Positions 16,045 to 24,539 of a DNA stretch of 55,861 nt are shown one piece after another. Location: assembly GCA_020057885.1 (NCBI GenBank), contig JAGVEX010000015.1:1-55861 (forward strand), given 5' to 3'. The stretch's first letter is position 1. Each line of letters starts with the position of its first letter. The DNA comes from a bacterium. Its GTDB lineage: Bacteria > Patescibacteriota > Patescibacteriia > Veblenbacterales > UBA10138. Below the pieces are notes generated by a model, which was given only the letters and a program-made list of their open reading frames with translations, had not been told where the DNA came from and did no database searches. The position numbers were made by a program, and so were the translations under genes.

Positions 16045-16485
16045 ATGAAAAAATTATCAGTTTCTATTTTTATTCTTTCTGTAATTGGTACATTATTTGC
16101 CGGTTCTGTTACTTTGCGTCAGTATATAGCGCCAGCTACTGAGCCTGGTATATTTTCCTGTGTGGGTTTTAAAATTTTTGGTATGTCGCCTTGTCCTTAT
16201 GGCTTAGCCCTGTTCTTTATTTTGGCTTTATTAAGTGGTTGGCATTTGCGCATATTTACTAATAATTTAAAGTTAGTGTGGCCGCTTCGTTTGGCCGGAA
16301 TTGCAGGAGTTATTTTTGCTGGTTGGGTCGGTTGGCGCGAGTTGGTGGCGCCAGCTCTGGCTTTAGGGCCGGCTTATTGGGAAATTTTTTCCATAGCGCA
16401 TGTGCCTGCTTGTGTTTGGGGTTTCTTTGTATTTTTAGCCGTTGCTATATTAACTTGGTGTTTGCCTAGTAAAAGAATCGTATGA
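16045..16485 (+). CDS. four-helix membrane protein with paired cysteines
   Basis: The 146-residue protein has four membrane helices (about 5-24, 52-68, 80-98 and 115-138). The loop between the first two has two Cys in FSCVGFKIFGMSPCPYG, and further Cys occur in VPACVW and LTWC. The paired loop cysteines suggest a redox or disulfide role, but the spacing does not fit a VKOR or DsbB active site that I can name. Its stop overlaps the start of the ZIP gene by 4 nt, so the two are translationally coupled and may work together. Confidence 0.6.
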   Translation: MKKLSVSIFILSVIGTLFAGSVTLRQYIAPATEPGIFSCVGFKIFGMSPCPYGLALFFILALLSGWHLRIFTNNLKLVWPLRLAGIAGVIFAGWVGWRELVAPALALGPAYWEIFSIAHVPACVWGFFVFLAVAILTWCLPSKRIV

Positions 16486-17228
16486 GTTTGTTTGTTTGGG
16501 CAACTTTAGCCTCGCTCGCTACAGGGATACTTTCTTTAGCTGGCGGAATAGTTTTGTTGTATCGTAAGCGTTTAAAACAATCAACTTTGCGTTGTTTGGT
16601 TAGTTTTGCAGCTGGTGCTATGTTAGCTGCCGCTTTTATTGATATTTTGCCAGAAGCTTTTGAGCGTGGTGACGCTCGTAGCATTTCAGCTTATATTTTG
16701 GTTGGTATTGTAATTTTCTTTTTGGCTGAAAAATTTTTACTTTGGCACCATCACAGCCATGAACATTCAGTTGAGGAAACAAAACCAGTTGGTACATTGG
16801 TTATATTGGGTGATACTATGCATAATTTTTTAGACGGTATTACGATTGGACTTACTTTTTTGGTGAGTGTACCACTTGGAATTATTACCACTATGGCGAT
16901 TATTTTTCATGAAATACCTCAAGAAATAGGAGATTTTGCTATTTTACTTGACGCTGGTTTTACTAAAACCCGAGTATTTTTTTATAACTTATTAAGTTCT
17001 TTTGCTACTTTGGTGGGTGCCTGGCTAGCTCTATTTTTTAGTGGAGTATTTGAAAATGCCATTCCTCAATTGATTGCCTTGGCGGCTGGCAGTTTTATTT
17101 ATATTTCGGCTGCTGATTTAATTCCAGAAATTCATCGCGAATCGAACACCAAAAATATTCGTTACCAAACATTGGCTTTAGTGCTCGGGGTAATTGTTAT
17201 TTGGTTGGCTGTTGGGCTCGCTGAATAA
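16482..17228 (+). CDS. ZIP-family metal transporter
   Basis: The 248-residue protein has eight predicted helices and the ZIP signatures: a His-rich loop WHHHSHEH between helices 3 and 4, HNFLDGITIG in helix 4 and HEIPQEIGDF in helix 5. The last two form the binuclear metal site. It probably takes up zinc or another divalent metal. Its ATG overlaps the stop of the preceding small membrane gene. With the NRAMP-like protein, this is the second metal transporter within 10 kb. Confidence 0.92.
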   Translation: MSLFVWATLASLATGILSLAGGIVLLYRKRLKQSTLRCLVSFAAGAMLAAAFIDILPEAFERGDARSISAYILVGIVIFFLAEKFLLWHHHSHEHSVEETKPVGTLVILGDTMHNFLDGITIGLTFLVSVPLGIITTMAIIFHEIPQEIGDFAILLDAGFTKTRVFFYNLLSSFATLVGAWLALFFSGVFENAIPQLIALAAGSFIYISAADLIPEIHRESNTKNIRYQTLALVLGVIVIWLAVGLAE

Positions 17229-17263
17229 TAAAATATATATTAAATTGAATAATTTAGTTTATC

Positions 17264-18766
17264 ATGCTTACTTGGTTGCTTAATCGTTTTCCTCGTCCAA
17301 CAGTTTATAGGTTTTTTGAAATTATTCCCGGCTTTTTGGTATGGGCGACTTTATTGGGCGCGGTAGTTGTTTCATTTTGGCGTCCACTGTGGGCTATTTA
17401 TTTTATAATTGTCTTTGATTTTTACTGGTTTTTACGCGTGGCTTATTTAATGGTATATCTTATAACTTCTTGGAAACGTTACCGTTCGGATATTACTATT
17501 AATTGGTTGGAAAAAGTTAAAATTTTACCGCGCTTTGACAACATACATCATCTCATAGTTTTACCGACTTATCGTGAACCCATTTCTGTATTACGTACTT
17601 CTATAAGTTCATTGGCGCGGGTAAGTTATCCACTCAATAAATTTATTTTAGTGCTGGCGGGAGAAGAACGTGACCATGATAATTTTTTAGCTAATGCGGA
17701 AATAATTAAAAAAGAATTTGGCAATACCTTTGCTCATTTGTTGATCACTTTACACCCCGCGGATATAGTAGGGGAGATTGCAGGCAAGGGCGCCAATATT
17801 AATTGGGCTGGTCATCGCGCTAAAGAACTTATTGATGAGTTGGAAATTCCTTATGAGGATATTATAGTGTCCACCTTTGATGTTGATTCTTGCGCTCATC
17901 CTGAATATTTTGCTTATTTGACTTATACTTATTTAACCTCACCAGACCCTTTACATTCCAGTTACCAGCCGGTAGCTGTTTATGGCAACAATGTTTGGGA
18001 TTCACCAGCTATAAATCGCGTAGTAGCTAATTCGACTACTTTTTGGTTGTTGACTGATTTGGCTCGGCCGGAGAGACTTTTTACTTTTTCTTCGCACTCT
18101 ATGCCTTTTAAGGCGTTAGTAGATGTTGATTTTTGGCAGAATGATATTGTAACCGAAGACTCACGTATTTTTTTACAATGCTTTGTTAGATACCATGGCA
18201 ATTATCGCGTGACGCCACTTTATTTGCCTATTTCTATGGATACGGTTTATGCTGGATCTTTTTGGCGTAGTTTGGTTAATCAATATAAACAACAGCGTCG
18301 TTGGGCTTATGGCGTTGAGAATTTTGCTTATATGGCGTGGCATTTTTGGCGTTCAAAAGATATTCCTTTTTTACGAAAATTTCGTTATTTGTGGAATCAA
18401 TTGGAAGGCGTTTATTCTTGGGCTACTGCGCCAATGATAATTTTTTTATTGGGACGTTTGCCTTTAATGTTTGCCAATGATGAGGTAAAAACCACACTCA
18501 TTGCTTATAATGCTCCGTATGCTCTGCAGTGGCTGATGAATGCCGCTATGTTTGGTTTATTTGTTAGTGCTATTTTTTCCACAATTTTATTACCACCCAA
18601 GCCAAAGCACCACACCTCGCTTAAATACATTGCTATGGTATTGCAGTGGGCCTTATTTCCCTTCTGCATGGTTATTTTTGGTTCAATACCGGCAATTGAC
18701 GCCCAAACCAGATTGATGATTGGAAAATATTTGGGTTTTTGGGTGACAGAAAAAAAACGTAATTAA
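17264..18766 (+). CDS. membrane-bound processive family-2 glycosyltransferase
   Basis: The 500-residue protein has two N-terminal membrane helices (about 22-60), a cytoplasmic GT-A domain and three or four C-terminal helices. The catalytic motifs are VLPTYREP at the start, the DxD-type FDVDSCAHP, the TEDSR acid and QQRRWAYG (the Q-x-x-R-W motif of cellulose/chitin synthase-like enzymes). It would polymerise or export a sugar chain. It opens a block of surface-polysaccharide genes in one direction, and the next gene starts 3 nt after its stop. Confidence 0.85.
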   Translation: MLTWLLNRFPRPTVYRFFEIIPGFLVWATLLGAVVVSFWRPLWAIYFIIVFDFYWFLRVAYLMVYLITSWKRYRSDITINWLEKVKILPRFDNIHHLIVLPTYREPISVLRTSISSLARVSYPLNKFILVLAGEERDHDNFLANAEIIKKEFGNTFAHLLITLHPADIVGEIAGKGANINWAGHRAKELIDELEIPYEDIIVSTFDVDSCAHPEYFAYLTYTYLTSPDPLHSSYQPVAVYGNNVWDSPAINRVVANSTTFWLLTDLARPERLFTFSSHSMPFKALVDVDFWQNDIVTEDSRIFLQCFVRYHGNYRVTPLYLPISMDTVYAGSFWRSLVNQYKQQRRWAYGVENFAYMAWHFWRSKDIPFLRKFRYLWNQLEGVYSWATAPMIIFLLGRLPLMFANDEVKTTLIAYNAPYALQWLMNAAMFGLFVSAIFSTILLPPKPKHHTSLKYIAMVLQWALFPFCMVIFGSIPAIDAQTRLMIGKYLGFWVTEKKRN

Positions 18767-18769
18767 TTT

Positions 18770-19627
18770 ATGCCTCTTATATCAATTATTGTAGTTTCCT
18801 GGAATGTTAAAGAGTATCTCAGGCGCTGTTTGAATAGTTTAAAACCAGGCGTTGATAGCGGCTACTGCGAAGTTTTGGTGGTTGATAATGCTTCTGGTGA
18901 CGGCAGTGCAGATACAGTGCGCCAGTATTTTCCTTGGGTAAAATTAATGGCTTTAACAGAAAACGTTGGTTTTGCCGCGGCTAATAATTTAGCTTTTAAA
19001 CAAACACAAGGAGAAATTTTATTACTTTTAAATCCTGATACAGAGATTGAACAAGATTTTTTGCAAAATTTACTTAATTTTTATAAACAATCACCGTCCG
19101 TTGGTGTAGTTGGTGGCAGGATCATTAATGAAAATGGTACTATACAACCATCAGTTAGGCGTTTTCCCGGACTTTGGTCCTCATTACTCGACTCATTGAA
19201 ATTATTGCGTCGTTTCCCAACGCTGGCTCCGCATTATTTAGCGCGTGATTTTAATTATAACAAAACACAAATAGCTGATCAGGTGATGGGTGCTTGTTTT
19301 GCGATAAGACGTGAGTGGTGGCAAAAATTAAATGGTTTTGATGAGAATTTTTGGATTTGGTTTGAGGAAGCAGATTTTTGCAAGAGAGTTTGGCAAGATG
19401 GTGGGGAAGTTTGGTACAATCAGCAAATGATTGTTAAACATACGGGAGCGGCTAGTTTTAGCCAATTATCTTATTTTGAGAGACATAGACTATTTACTCG
19501 CAGTTTACTTCACTATTTATATAAACATAATTCTCGTACAGTTTGGTTTTTAATTTGGCTTGTAAGCCGCCCAATGTTTTTAATAACTTATCTTATTGAC
19601 CGTGTGGTACCTCTCCCAGCTCGCTAA
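18770..19627 (+). CDS. family-2 glycosyltransferase (rhamnosyltransferase-like)
   Basis: The 285-residue protein has the GT2 pattern IIVVSWNVKEYLRRCLNSL, VVDNASGDGSADTV, the NVGFAAANN motif and LLLLNPDTEIE (DxD). The acceptor region reads VMGACFAIRREWW and GFDENFWIWFEEADFCKRVW, as in WbbL-type rhamnosyltransferases. A short hydrophobic tail may bind the membrane. It builds a cell-surface glycan. The reading frame of the next gene begins before this one ends. Confidence 0.88.
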   Translation: MPLISIIVVSWNVKEYLRRCLNSLKPGVDSGYCEVLVVDNASGDGSADTVRQYFPWVKLMALTENVGFAAANNLAFKQTQGEILLLLNPDTEIEQDFLQNLLNFYKQSPSVGVVGGRIINENGTIQPSVRRFPGLWSSLLDSLKLLRRFPTLAPHYLARDFNYNKTQIADQVMGACFAIRREWWQKLNGFDENFWIWFEEADFCKRVWQDGGEVWYNQQMIVKHTGAASFSQLSYFERHRLFTRSLLHYLYKHNSRTVWFLIWLVSRPMFLITYLIDRVVPLPAR

Positions 19628-21302
19628 AAGATTTATACCTAAAAATTATCCAGGGCAGTTAGTTTTGGCCTTGTTGAGTTTTTTTATTTTTGATTTATTA
19701 TCTTGGTTAGGCTGGCAGTATGTTTGGTCGGGGAATATTATTGTTATTATTTTAGTTTTGCTTTGGTATTTAGTGGCTTGCCGTAGTTTAAGTTTAGGTG
19801 TGACCTTATTATTAACCGAACTCATAGTCGGTTCTTTTGGCCATTCCTTGTCACTTGTCTTGGGGGATTTTACGGTTTCGCTTCGTATATTATTATTTTT
19901 GGCGGCTTTTACTTTATTAATTTGGTGTCTAGTTATAAAACGCACCTTAGTTGTGTTTAAATCAGGTAGGTTGGGATGGTGGTATTTGACTTGTTTGGCG
20001 GCTTTAGGATGGGGGAGTGCAGTAGCTTTACTGAGAGGACACGGTTTGGCCGATTTCTTTCTGGATTTAAATAATTATTTGTATTTGTTGTTATTTCCAC
20101 TTTATTGGGAAGCGGCAGTTGAACAAAAATCGCTTACTTGGTGGCGGTACTTACTTTTACCGGCTTTAGGTTGGTTAGCCTTTAAAACCATAATCACTCT
20201 TTATTTGTTTAGCCATTTAGATACTTTTACTTTGTTACCTTATTATCAATGGTGGCGCCAAACTGGTTTTGGTGAGATTACTTATGTGAGTGGTAATTTT
20301 TTTCGCGTTTTTTCACAAAGTCAAATTTATGCATGCTTGGCGAGTGTAGCGGGGTTAGCTTATCTTTGGTTTAATAGGAATAATGCGATTATTTGGCATA
20401 AAATTTTACCATTATATTTTTTTACCTGGGTTAATTTAATTGTCTTGTTGGCTAGTTTATCGCGCAGTTTTTGGCTTGGTAGTACAGTGGCCTTAGTATT
20501 AATGTTTGTGCCGGCTCTAATTTATCGGCGCGCGTCAGCTAATAATTTATTAAAGTATTTATTAACCGTTTTTATTCTTATTATTTCTGCTGCTGGATTT
20601 GTTATATTTGTAACAAGGGTGAGTTGGCCACTGCCGCCCTTAGGAGAGGCTAATGCTAAAATATTTTCTGAACGCTTAACTAGTGAACCAGCCGGACAAA
20701 GCCGTTTAAAACTTTTAGGACCGCTGTGGCAAGAAGTAACCAAGCATCCTTTGATGGGAAGCGGTTTTGGTGCCACAGTTACTTATTACAGTGCTGATCC
20801 TAGAATAGTAAAAAGCACAGCTGGTGGCTCTGGTTTGGTTACTACCTATGCTTTTGAATGGGGCTATCTTGATATGTGGCTTAAGTTTGGCTTGATTGGT
20901 TTGTTTGGTATCTTAGGTTTTTTTATTGTAGTTTTGTGGCCGGCTTTTAAATATTGGTGGCGAGAAAATTCTAAAGCAGGTATATTAGCTGTAGTTATCT
21001 TAGCGTTTTTAACAATAAATTTAACCACACCATATTTAAATCATCCTTTGGGTTTAGGCGTTATTATGGCAATGGCAGCTTATTTATCCACCTTCGCGGA
21101 AGATCATGGCCGTCAGGCTGTGGATGAATGCGAATGGTGGACCCTCCGAAGCTCTAAAAGCGAAGGAGGGTGCTTCGGTGCCTGCCTGTCGGCAAGGCAG
21201 GGATTCCGCCAAAAAGATAATGAGGCGCCTGCCTGTCGGCAGGCGGGTAAGTCATCAGAGGCTTCATTTAACCAATCAGGTAAGGCTAAAACACTTTTAT
21301 GA
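19596..21302 (+). CDS. O-antigen ligase/polymerase-like membrane protein, tail altered by repeats
   Basis: The 568-residue protein has about twelve membrane helices and a large external loop with LMGSGFGATVTYYSADPR, the layout of O-antigen ligases and polymerases (WaaL/Wzy). It would join or extend surface glycan. The start (TTG at 19596, or GTG at 19602) is uncertain and lies within the previous gene. The last 65 residues or so are unlike the rest: polar and Cys-rich (GACLSARQGFRQ, APACRQAG), encoded by three GC-rich palindromes at 21141-21245. The frame stays open and still ends in an ATGA overlap with the next gene. Confidence 0.8.
   Translation: MTVWYLSQLAKRFIPKNYPGQLVLALLSFFIFDLLSWLGWQYVWSGNIIVIILVLLWYLVACRSLSLGVTLLLTELIVGSFGHSLSLVLGDFTVSLRILLFLAAFTLLIWCLVIKRTLVVFKSGRLGWWYLTCLAALGWGSAVALLRGHGLADFFLDLNNYLYLLLFPLYWEAAVEQKSLTWWRYLLLPALGWLAFKTIITLYLFSHLDTFTLLPYYQWWRQTGFGEITYVSGNFFRVFSQSQIYACLASVAGLAYLWFNRNNAIIWHKILPLYFFTWVNLIVLLASLSRSFWLGSTVALVLMFVPALIYRRASANNLLKYLLTVFILIISAAGFVIFVTRVSWPLPPLGEANAKIFSERLTSEPAGQSRLKLLGPLWQEVTKHPLMGSGFGATVTYYSADPRIVKSTAGGSGLVTTYAFEWGYLDMWLKFGLIGLFGILGFFIVVLWPAFKYWWRENSKAGILAVVILAFLTINLTTPYLNHPLGLGVIMAMAAYLSTFAEDHGRQAVDECEWWTLRSSKSEGGCFGACLSARQGFRQKDNEAPACRQAGKSSEASFNQSGKAKTLL
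21141..21245. repeat. three palindromic repeats inside the 3' end of the 19596 gene
   Basis: The hairpin ACCCTCC / GGAGGGT (21141-21171) is followed by CCTGCC-TGTCGGCAA-GGCAGG (21181-21201) and CGCCTGCC-TGTC-GGCAGGCG (21226-21245). The CCTGCC arms match those in the tRNA-associated repeats at 1412-1450 and 5221-5240. All are in frame, so the protein is extended and not cut. Confidence 0.75.
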
Positions 21303-22363
21303 TAACGAAGCGCTATCCAGTTTCTATTCACCTTGTAACTTACAATGGCGCGGCCTGGTTGCCGTGGTGTTTAAAATCCATTCTCCATTCTAGTGAACAG
21401 GAGTTTTTCCTAATGATAATTGACAATGGTTCAATTGATGAATCATGGTCTATTATTCAGACTTTTTTGAATAATAATCCAATTTTAGCTAGTCGTTCGC
21501 GCCTAGTGCAAAATAAAGTAAATTTAGGTTTTGCTCGTGCCCATAATCAGGCGTTAGCTTGGACCGATAGCGATTTTGTGTTAGTTCTTAACCAAGATGT
21601 TTTACTAGATGAAAATTATATAAAAGCGTGCAGTACTTGTTTGCAAAAAAGGCCCGATGTAGCGGCAGTAACCGGAAAAATTTTGCAATGGAATTTTGAC
21701 TCGGACAATTTTCATCCCACTGAGTTAAAAAATTTACAAGCGATAAGCAAAATAGATTCAATTGGTTTGAGTATAAAAAGAAATCGCCAAGTGGTTAATT
21801 TAGGTGCCGGTGTGGTTGATCACGGGCAATATGAGAGTGAATGTGAAGTTTTTGGCGTACCTGGCACCGCCCCGGTATATCGCCGATCCGCCTTAAACGA
21901 AATTATTCAAGGCAAAGAAATTTTTGACAACGATTTTATTTCTTACAAAGAAGACGTTGATTTAGCTTGGCGCTTGCGTTTAGCGGGGTTTAATTCCTGG
22001 TATTTGCCCCAAGCGGTGGCTTACCATGACCGAAGTTTGGGCGGTGGAAATAGTTGGCAAGAACAAATTAAAAAACGTAAATCTTGGCCGCGTGACTTTA
22101 AAATATATTCTTGGGTAAACCATTTGGCCGTTTTATTAAAAAATGATAGTTTTTTAAATCTTTTTTTAGATTTGCCATGGATAGCAATTCAGGAGTTTAA
22201 AAAAGCAATATACTTGTTAATTTTTGACGAGGGTGTCTTAAGAGGTGGTTTGGCGAGGCTAATAAGGTTATTTCCTGTTTTTTGGGGTAAACGTCGTTTG
22301 TTAAAAAAGATTCGTAAAATTAAGCCAATTGATTTACGTAAACATTGGAGGAATGTTAAGTAA
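21299..22363 (+). CDS. family-2 glycosyltransferase
   Basis: The 354-residue protein has GT2 motifs VSIHLVTYNGAAWLPWCLKS, IIDNGSIDESW, NLGFARAHNQA and VLVLNQDVLLDE, followed by the acceptor-side EVFGVPGTAPVYRRSA and YKEDVDLAWRLRLAGF. The catalytic loop reads QD where DxD is usual (NQDV), which is seen in this branch. The C-terminus is basic and hydrophobic. It overlaps the preceding gene by ATGA and belongs to the polysaccharide cluster. Confidence 0.85.
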   Translation: MITKRYPVSIHLVTYNGAAWLPWCLKSILHSSEQEFFLMIIDNGSIDESWSIIQTFLNNNPILASRSRLVQNKVNLGFARAHNQALAWTDSDFVLVLNQDVLLDENYIKACSTCLQKRPDVAAVTGKILQWNFDSDNFHPTELKNLQAISKIDSIGLSIKRNRQVVNLGAGVVDHGQYESECEVFGVPGTAPVYRRSALNEIIQGKEIFDNDFISYKEDVDLAWRLRLAGFNSWYLPQAVAYHDRSLGGGNSWQEQIKKRKSWPRDFKIYSWVNHLAVLLKNDSFLNLFLDLPWIAIQEFKKAIYLLIFDEGVLRGGLARLIRLFPVFWGKRRLLKKIRKIKPIDLRKHWRNVK

Positions 22364-22367
22364 ATAT

Positions 22368-23168
22368 ATGAAACTTTCTATTATAATTTTAAATTATCAT
22401 AGTATAGGTTTGGTAAAGCAATGTCTAAAAGGTATTGAATCAGCGAAGCCGAATTTAGATTATGAAATAATAGTAGTTGATAATGCTTCCCAAGACGGTT
22501 GTCGTGAAATGTTAGCAAATAGTTTTGCCCAAGTTACTTGTCTGGAATTAAAAACCAATCGCGGTTATGCCGCTGGTAATAATGCCGGTTTAAAACAAGC
22601 GCGGGGCGAATATTTATTAATTTTAAATCCCGATATTGCTATTTTACCAGGGAGTTTAGAGCAATTAGTTAAATTTATGGATGAGCAGCCCCAAGTCGGA
22701 TTGGCTGGCCCCAGGTTGGTAAATCCCGATGGTAGTTTACAATATTCTACTTATAATTTCCCTTATTTTTGGTTGCCACTTTTTAGGCGTACTCCTTTAG
22801 GTAAATTATCATTTATAAACAAATGGCTTCAACATTATCAAATGTTAGATTGGGATCATAAAAATAATAAGCCAGTGGACTGGCTTTTGGGGGCTTGTTT
22901 AGTAGTGCGAGCGCAGGCGATGCAAAAAGTGGGCCTGCTTGATGAGCGTTATTTTTTATATGTGGAAGATACGGATTGGTGCAGACGTTTTTGGCAAGCT
23001 AGTTTTGAAGTGTGGTATGTGGCTAACGTGGAAATTGTGCATTATCACGAGCGGCTTTCAGCTCAGGCCACTGTGGGCGCTTTTTTCCGCCGCATTACGT
23101 GGATTCATATTGCTTCGTGGGTAAAATATTTTTTAAAGTGGGGATTAAAAGTTCCTAAAGTAAAATAA
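22368..23168 (+). CDS. family-2 glycosyltransferase
   Basis: The ATG at 22368 is preferred over two upstream in-frame starts because it follows the previous stop by 4 nt in the usual AT-rich context and gives the standard KLSIIILNYHSIGLVKQCL start. The 266-residue GT2 protein shows VVDNASQDGC, TNRGYAAGNNAG, LLILNPDIAI (DxD) and the acceptor region LLGACLVVRAQAM with LYVEDTDWCRRFW. It is the last gene of the glycan cluster; the region beyond carries a terminator that mainly serves the opposite strand. Confidence 0.88.
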   Translation: MKLSIIILNYHSIGLVKQCLKGIESAKPNLDYEIIVVDNASQDGCREMLANSFAQVTCLELKTNRGYAAGNNAGLKQARGEYLLILNPDIAILPGSLEQLVKFMDEQPQVGLAGPRLVNPDGSLQYSTYNFPYFWLPLFRRTPLGKLSFINKWLQHYQMLDWDHKNNKPVDWLLGACLVVRAQAMQKVGLLDERYFLYVEDTDWCRRFWQASFEVWYVANVEIVHYHERLSAQATVGAFFRRITWIHIASWVKYFLKWGLKVPKVK

Positions 23169-23197
23169 AAAGGCCCTCTGCAAAATTGCTGCAGAGG
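23162..23197 (-). terminator. rho-independent terminator of the minus-strand RNA
   Basis: Stem CCTCTGCA / TGCAGAGG (23175-23182 with 23190-23197) with a 7-nt loop. On the minus strand it is followed by GGCCTTTTTATTTT, a proper U-tract. On the plus strand the tail is AACCTTATT, weaker, though it may also end the glycan cluster. Confidence 0.8.
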
Positions 23198-23446
23198 AAC
23201 CTTATTCGAGGACGAGGATAGAATTGTGTGATATATAAGGGTGTTCGGATTAAGGCGATAAATCCCTAAATTAAGGGAGAGTAAATGAGTCGCTCGAGGT
23301 GCGCCCTGTATTGTTGTTGTAAAACAACGCCCTCACGACGTTAACCCCACACAATTATCTTTGTAAATGTCCTCTTGTTTTTGCACTTCTGCCGAACTCC
23401 TCTTAATGAGTGATAAAATACTCATTAATTTTGCCTATTAAGTGCT
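23172..23446 (-). ncRNA. novel structured RNA candidate, about 275 nt
   Basis: No protein is encoded between 23169 and 23528. On the minus strand a consensus promoter (-35 at 23481-23476, -10 at 23458-23453) and a strong terminator (23197-23162) delimit a transcript of about 275 nt. It starts with a 9-bp hairpin (TTAATGAGT / ACTCATTAA, 23403-23428). A closing stem then brings 23374-23369 to 23213-23208 (GAGGAC / GTCCTC) and 23356-23348 to 23230-23222 (AATTGTGTG / CACACAATT). Inside are a GTCG...CGAC arm with a GTTGT-loop-ACAAC hairpin and a TCCCT-TAATT-AGGGA hairpin. I find no hallmark of tmRNA, RNase P RNA or SRP RNA. A 6S-like regulator or an unknown class is possible. Confidence 0.65.
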
Positions 23447-23452
23447 GGGAAT

Positions 23453-23481
23453 AACTTAGCAAATTAGTCTATTTTTGTCAA
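23453..23481 (-). promoter_or_regulatory. promoter of the structured RNA
   Basis: Minus strand: -35 TTGACA (23481-23476), 17-bp spacer, -10 TAAGTT (23458-23453). The perfect -35 and optimal spacing make this one of the strongest promoters in the window. It is back to back with the mreB promoter, whose -35 starts 11 nt away. Confidence 0.7.
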
Positions 23482-23491
23482 TAGTTTAAAG

Positions 23492-23520
23492 TTGACGGGA
23501 AGAGTTTTTTTAGCTAAGAT
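23492..23520 (+). promoter_or_regulatory. promoter of the second mreB, nearly leaderless
   Basis: -35 TTGACG (23492-23497), 17-bp spacer, -10 TAAGAT (23515-23520). The ATG follows after only 8 nt, so transcription must start at or within 1-2 nt of the start codon. Confidence 0.7.
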
Positions 23521-23528
23521 AAGCCTAT

Positions 23529-24536
23529 ATGTTTGTCAAAAAAATTGGCATAGATTTGGGTACAACTTACTCGCTCGTGCATGTGCCCGGGCGCGGAATT
23601 GTTATTAACGAACCTTCAGTAGTAGCTATTTCTACAGCTGATCATAGTGTTTTGGCTGTGGGCGAAGAGGCTAAAGAAATGATAGGTCGCACCCCTGACA
23701 CAATTGTGGCTCTTAGGCCTCTTAAAGATGGAGTAATAGCAGATTATAGAACCACTGAAGCTATGTTGCGCTATTTTATTAATAAGGCGCTGGGTGGTAT
23801 TCGTTTTTTTAAACCAGAAGTAATGATAGCTGTGCCTGCTGGTATTACTTCTACTGAAAGACGCGCTGTCATAGACGCTACTATGGCGGCTGGTGCTAAA
23901 GCGGCTTACATTATCAAAGAGCCAATCGCCGCGGCCATTGGGGCTAATATTCCAATTGGTTCGGCTTCAGGACATATGATAGTTGATATGGGCGGCGGCA
24001 CAAGTGAAGTGGCAGTTATTTCTTTGGGTGGAATTGTGGCCAATACCTCAGTGCGCATTGGTGGTAATAAATTAGATGCTGCTATTATGGACTTTATTAG
24101 AAAAAAATATGGGCTGGCTATAGGCGAGCAGAGCGCCGAAGAAGTTAAAATTAAAATTGGTTCAGCTATGTATTTAGAAGATAAGTTATCTATGGATGTT
24201 CGTGGACGTGATATGGTTTCTGGCTTACCGCGTACAGTCACTGTAACTTCCGATGATATTACCGAAGCCATTCAAAACGAGCTAGAAGGAATTATTCACG
24301 CGGCTAAATCTGTTTTGCAGGTAACACCACCTGAATTATCAGCTGATGTTATAGATAAAGGCATGGTGCTTTCCGGCGGTACGGCGCTTTTGCGCAACAT
24401 TGATAAACTTTTTGCGCAGGCGACAGGTGTTAGTGCTTATTTGGCTGATGATGCGCTTTTGTGTGTGGCTAAAGGTACTGGCGTAGCATTGGATAATTTG
24501 GAATCGTATAAGAGGAGTATATTGTCAACAAAGTAA
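23529..24536 (+). CDS. mreB: MreB-family actin homologue (second copy, stand-alone)
   Basis: The 335-residue protein has all actin-fold motifs of MreB: phosphate 1 KIGIDLGTTYSLVHV, connect 1 GMVIADY-type region (DGVIADYRTTEAML), phosphate 2 MIVDMGGGTSEVAVISLGG, and adenosine motif GMVLSGGTALLRNIDKL. MreB filaments guide cell-wall synthesis on the inner membrane face. A second, canonical MreB heads the mreBCD operon at 40546. This one is alone, has its own leaderless promoter and has LGTTYS where the other has LGTANT, so it is a diverged paralogue. Confidence 0.9.
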   Translation: MFVKKIGIDLGTTYSLVHVPGRGIVINEPSVVAISTADHSVLAVGEEAKEMIGRTPDTIVALRPLKDGVIADYRTTEAMLRYFINKALGGIRFFKPEVMIAVPAGITSTERRAVIDATMAAGAKAAYIIKEPIAAAIGANIPIGSASGHMIVDMGGGTSEVAVISLGGIVANTSVRIGGNKLDAAIMDFIRKKYGLAIGEQSAEEVKIKIGSAMYLEDKLSMDVRGRDMVSGLPRTVTVTSDDITEAIQNELEGIIHAAKSVLQVTPPELSADVIDKGMVLSGGTALLRNIDKLFAQATGVSAYLADDALLCVAKGTGVALDNLESYKRSILSTK

Positions 24537-24539
24537 AAG

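Noticed and set aside
21106-21393. 95-codon frame overlapping the end of the ligase-like gene and the start of the next glycosyltransferase
   Set aside because: It arises from the palindromic repeats in another frame and overlaps two better genes.
23172-23446. tmRNA, RNase P RNA or SRP RNA
   Set aside because: No tRNA-like ends or tag frame, no RNase P P4-type conserved blocks, and no SRP domain IV tetraloop motif were found by eye. A covariance search would be decisive.
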